In this document: positions 59,461-64,000 of the stretch, in pieces | How the letters are laid out: each line of letters begins with the position of its first letter | How positions within the stretch are numbered: the first letter of the stretch is position 1 | Origin: Bugulina stolonifera | Taxonomy: Eukaryota; Bryozoa; Gymnolaemata; Cheilostomatida; Bugulidae | Length of the DNA stretch: 64,000 bases | Assembly: GCA_935421135.1 (NCBI GenBank) | Contig: OW285193.1 | Coordinates: 5,574,496-5,638,495 of the forward strand | Reading direction: 5' to 3' | Notes under the pieces: model-generated | Database searches by the model: none | The model's input: the letters and a program-made list of their open reading frames with translations, nothing else | What the model was told of the DNA's origin: nothing | Program-made: the position numbers and the translations under genes

Positions 59461-62400
59461 TTATGCACACACGTCCTGGTCAGCATCGTAAGTGAGAGAA
59501 TTATCAGAACAGCTGGAGGAAAAAGTTATCTGTACTGTTTCTCCGCCAGCTCCTTTGTTTGGCTTTAGCACACTATGGGAATAAATTGCTACTTTACATT
59601 ACATTACATTGCTACATTACGTTACATTACATTGTTACATTACGTTACTCAAGAAGTTGCTGTGTAACAATAAACCAATATCGTAGTCATAGGACTTAGA
59701 TTCAGGTCATTAACTCAAACTTACGGAGGCTGGTTGGATAATATCGGAATCTTTGTGATGAGGCATGGGTTCTGACGAAGCCTTTCTTCCAGTAAAGTTG
59801 TGAGGACTGTAGGCGGGGCGGTAAACACTTCTTCAGTTTGCCAATACAGAGTAAGTAGATTGTTCTCGCATGTGTACCAGGGTTCTTTGGTAGAGGCCAT
59901 TGTACAATCTACAAGGAAATGAGATTGTGAAATATTACAATTAATGACATCCTAGAGTTGCAGAAGGTGTGAAAAGCCAATGTAGCACCTAAACCATTGT
60001 TAGACTGGACTGAAGGAATTGATGGACTATATTTAATGCAATGAAATACTGTAGTGGTAAATGTAACTCTATACTCAGCCTCCCGACTACATTGTGCTTG
60101 TTATGAGCACTTATTGTATAAACTTGCTTGTATTAACTGTCTCTGTAGTAAATTATCCCTTATATTATACTTATAATGTGCATTACTGAGCAATTGTGTC
60201 CTTTTTATACCCATGTAAAGAGGGCCGACCTCTCAGAATTACTAGATACTTATTTTGTGCATAAATTGGATGGCTTTAAGCATCTTTTGTTGAACCTGAC
60301 ATGTTATGGGTCGGACATCGGCCTTCTGGCTGCCATCTTGTTGTGCAATTTCCAAACGACACTATGTTGGCCTTTTACGACACTACGTCGACTTTTTACC
60401 GGAACTTCCTCCGGAAGTTTTAATAGTATATAAAGCACATTGTTTTTATGTTCATTGTCTCAGTTGATGCTTGGATCTCCATAAAGACACTTCTATACTA
60501 CTTATACATAGTTTTCACTTCATAGTACTGGTCGTTCCAGCTGTCAAGGTCCTCGACCTTGCCTCCTGAACTTCCTGCTAGGTCGGAACATACTCTTTCT
60601 CAGTATAGTAAACAAGCATTGGCTCGGAACCACATGGGTCATCTTGAGTAGTCATTGAACTACTAGTACCTGTTGGTCTTTCATGTAATGAGAAGACCTA
60701 GCACCACTCAAAGGCTCTTCATTTTGGACAGAGGGTCGTCTTAGGACGACATACACACACAACCCCCAGAACATTGCAATATAACTCCGATAGACATTTC
60801 AAAAATTAATAAAGCAGGTTAATAACTTTTGATCGCTTACCACTTTCGCATATTCCTTGGAGTTCTTCACTCTTTTGTTCCAGAACCGACTGGAGGAACG
60901 TACTGGTTGCTTGGTCATCCAGAGCACCGCAGTTGGTAAGGTTGAATTCAGAGCTGAACTGCACCACTCTAAATATCTGAGGCACTGCAATAAATAATAT
61001 TAATGACACACTCTTGGAATGTTATTCATGGTTTTTACAGAACCCGAAACATAGGACTAAATAATTGCATAGAATAAATCTAAATATTATCAGATATGTA
61101 TTTAAAATTATTTACAAGCCCAATTTAAATTATTTACGTCACAGTGTGTACAATGTACATTGTATATCTAGTGGTTAAGTTCCCGTGGAGGTCATTGGTG
61201 GTGTTAGAAAGAGCAACCAATCTTTGCTCCTGTACCACATGTACTTTAGCTACTTAGCCATTGGTGAAGTGCCTTTACAACAAAAGTAAAAAAGTGGAAA
61301 TCTCATTCGTTTCTCAACTGGGATTAATAGCGGGAAGCAAACCTAGTAAGTTCACACATTTTAATGACAACAACACATTTTGCTAACAATAAGTAAATAG
61401 TCCAAAGTAAATGTGCTCATGCTAACTAAGTCTATTTCCATCAGTATACGACTTAGCATGGTAACCATAGCTACATGTAACTCACCATCTAACTTGTAAA
61501 TACCGCTCCCATAGGTTCCTATATACACCACGTCTCCTGCGTTGAGTAGAGAGAGAGCAGTAAATCCTACAACGCTTCCATCAGTACAAGGAGAATCGGC
61601 TGCTATGCAAACTGGACCTGTCATATCTGTATCCATGTTTATCAAGCGGAGCTTTTGGTTGCCGGTGTCGGTAGCAAGATAAATCTTGTTCCAAAGTTTG
61701 GCGATCCCATTTAAGCTATCGAGTCGAGAGTCACTAAAACTGCCATAAACTTCACCAGAAGTATTAGAACCAATCATGATTGTATTAGTTGGTGATCCAC
61801 CAGCGAGTCCACTTACTTTTGAAATATACAGGACATTTAGCACAAGCAAGTCATTATTCGCCCATGCCATGTCACCCGGGAGATTAAAACCTGAGCTAAT
61901 GACAGTGCCCAGCTCTCCAGATTCCAGATCCACAGACTTCAACGCATGGTTACCTCCGTCTGTTATTAATAATCTACTTGAGTTATTAACATCTACCACA
62001 ACTCCTTGCGGCTGAGAGAGCTTTCCGACGTTAACCACTCCGTCTGCATTTCCTCTGCTACCACACGTTCCGGCTAATGGTCTTAGTTGGCTGTCCGCTC
62101 TATTCAGCATATTTATACAGTGTTGTGCATAATCTACTATAACGATATGAGTTGAATTGAGCTGTGTAAAACCCGGTATGGGCAATGATCCAACCGTAAA
62201 GATGGTTGAAGTATTTGTACCATCAGTAGTTCGAAGGGAGTTACCACAGCTGAACAGAATGCTCTCATCATTCGTAAGCAGATCCTTTTCCATGTGGTAA
62301 ATTGGTCCGCAGCTTTCACTCACAAACGCCTCAAGGCCACCAAATGAAAGCCTATAAAACAATAATGACCATTATACAGTGTGCGAAGTGTGGTTTTTGC

Positions 62401-63923
62401 AGGAGTATACAGTGTATACCCACCTCAGTTTTACTGGTTATACGGCCAGCAGGCGTGTACCCTCACTTCAATAGCCAGTTTTTCCATAGAGTCGCTGTGG
62501 ACCTAATGGTTTAGTGGTAGAGTGCTTGACTCTCATTCATAGGGTCTTGATTTAGAATCTCACCAGAGCATAATTTTTTTCATTCTAATAATATTCACCA
62601 ATTTCTTGTCTACTATAAGATGAAGTAGATCGCTATGCAATACTAATATGTAAGATTGCATGCACCTGTGAACCCACCTAATTTGTTCCACTTCAAACAC
62701 TGTCACTATTATTACTCCATATCTTATTCTACCATACAATACTGAATATGAATCTGGTAACAACGAACACAGCCCTCTCTAAGGATTTAATTGAATAAAC
62801 ATACATGTGAGATTCAAAATTTATTTCACACATTAATTTATGATGTTTCAGTGAGGGCTCATCAGAGGTCAAAAGCCAAATGTCAGAAATATGCAAACAC
62901 CATAATATTATTTTCATCAGCATACTGTATACAATTATAATATTGGGCTCCAATTTCAGAGAGTTATAAAATTATAAAACAGATGTGCTATGCTGTGCCT
63001 TGCACATGTAAGCTGTTGAGGTCAAAGCCTAGCACATGCATGTATTCACTCTATGCTAGCTTGCATGAGTGCCTTGTTCATGCACACACTGTAAGGTGTT
63101 CACTGTAGCTAAATGCATTATTAAAAACTATATTGATGCCAAAAATGGAATGCAAGTGGCCACTTACTAAATGACCTTTCACTGGGAGGAAATTCAAATT
63201 TTAATATTGCAATTTTATAGTAAAGTCATCTACAAATAACAAGGTATCATAATAGAATTGAAATACGGTGGTAATAGCTAGGACGAATTTGGGACAGCAA
63301 TTCGGATAAAAATGAAGCTACACAGCCTACAAATGAGAGCTAGTACCAAACTTGAAAAAGCTGCGCCTTACCAAAATAAAATAACAACTACAACAATCTC
63401 AGACGATAAAATTGAGGCAAAAGAACCTCATCTTTCATTGAAAAAAAACTTAGTCTATAAAAGACAGACTGACTAGCATGTGCTGGAAATTCTACCAATA
63501 ACAATTTAATTTCATATACGCCAATTATTTAATTGAAGTTGAATTGCAGCAGCCCATTTAAATCAAAATAGTCAGCAATTTTCTATGAAACCTTTGTAGT
63601 AACAGGCTACTGGATAGCACAAAATTTGTTTTGGGTGTCATTTCCTATAATTGATGATATTATAATAGTGATTTATACAGTCAGGAGAATGAAAGGCAAT
63701 ATCTTTCATTTATTCTAAACTCACCTTTCTATATTTGCTCTAGCCGAATGAGTCCAAAGGGTTGCCATAGCAACCAGCATACTCTAAAACAAATAAAGTA
63801 AGTATAGCTTACTAACAGAAGTTTAATGAAATCATCGAACTATATATGAATAGTGCACAATATACATGTAATTATACAATGTCTATGTGTAATACTCACA
63901 GATAAGAGCTGAACAATGATCAT
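59461..63923 (-). CDS. Secreted NHL-repeat-like protein with Cys-rich C-terminus
   Basis: Six exons on the minus strand: 63923-63900, 63783-63725, 62351-61486, 60984-60841, 59908-59725 and 59572-59461 (stop TAA at 59463-59461). All junctions are GT/AG and phase-consistent; 1389 nt, 462 residues. Residues 1-24 are a signal peptide (hydrophobic MLVAMATLW, ending SARA). Residues 28-316, from exon 3, form a beta-propeller of NHL type: repeats with the pattern LSQPQGVVVD, LLITDGGNHALKSVD and IYLATDTGNQKLRLIN. No membrane segment follows, so it is probably secreted. Residues 317-462 carry seven cysteines and match no domain I know. Introns 2 and 4 contain transposon copies. Ligand or function unknown; no operon-like relation to the SDR array. 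Confidence 0.88.
60062..60778 (+). mobile_element. Solo LTR (second copy), in intron 4 of the NHL gene
   Basis: Related to 33854-34638: TGTAAC start, shared blocks such as atacccatgtaaagagg, cactacgtcg, ggaacttcctccggaagtt, TATATAAA (60427-60434) and ttggatctc, and end ...cattgca. CATAAA replaces AATAAA. It has diverged by many substitutions and I see no clear target duplication, so it is older. Confidence 0.75.
62377..62702 (+). mobile_element. hAT-like MITE with tRNA-like sequence (copy 3)
   Basis: Starts cagtgtgcgaagtgtgg and ends ccacttcaaacactg. The tRNA-like part at about 62493-62565 is ggtttagtggtagagtgc with a decayed B box gatttagaatctc. In intron 2 of the NHL gene. Confidence 0.75.
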
Positions 63924-64000
63924 CTCTGCTGTTTCCTTTCAATATCTATGAGAACTTGACTATATGACTTCACTAGTACAGATGAGATCAGTTGTTGATG

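Overview
This window is animal nuclear DNA: AT-rich, intron-rich with canonical GT/AG junctions, packed with DNA transposons, and containing one 200-N scaffold gap. The intron and repeat style, together with very frequent TACATGTA runs, looks like a demosponge such as Amphimedon. That organism guess is inference; I ran no search.

Layout. 1-4.8 kb: a simple-repeat tract interrupted by a 4.4 kb TTAA-flanked element. 6.2-7.4 kb: the last three exons of a carbohydrate-sulfotransferase-like gene (+). 11.2-55.9 kb: five complete tandem copies (+) of a seven-exon classical short-chain dehydrogenase/reductase (SDR) gene, called SDR-1 to SDR-5 here. After the gap, at 58.85 kb, there is one orphan exon 2 of a sixth copy. 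59.5-63.9 kb: a complete six-exon gene (-) for a secreted NHL-repeat-type protein of 462 residues. I rebuilt exon junctions from reading frame, splice sites and alignment between paralogs. All five SDR copies splice to uninterrupted proteins of 251-256 residues.

The SDR array falls into two groups: A (SDR-1, -2) and B (SDR-3, -4, -5), with different promoters, exon 4 and 6 sequences and 3' UTRs. Each copy appears to have a noncoding, spliced 5' exon. In SDR-1, -3, -4 and -5 a near-palindromic TTATCAGCTGAT motif sits 64-75 bp before the donor of that exon. SDR-3 and SDR-4 have lost the catalytic tyrosine of YxxxK (it is His) while everything else stays open, so they may be pseudoenzymes or neofunctionalised. 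Several copies are mosaics, best explained by gene conversion: SDR-5 has an A-type C-terminus inside a B-type gene, and exon 2-intron 2-exon 3 is nearly identical in copies 2-5.

The paralogs also act as a built-in control for transposon insertions, because empty and filled sites can be compared. I describe two solo LTRs with 4-bp target duplications plus a third, two hAT-like MITEs carrying tRNA-like sequence plus further copies, a pair of 0.73 kb hAT-like elements, a 2.7 kb element with a 9-bp target duplication, several long-inverted-repeat elements, a nested pair and a perfect 115-bp palindrome. Sequence between these features showed nothing I could recognise.
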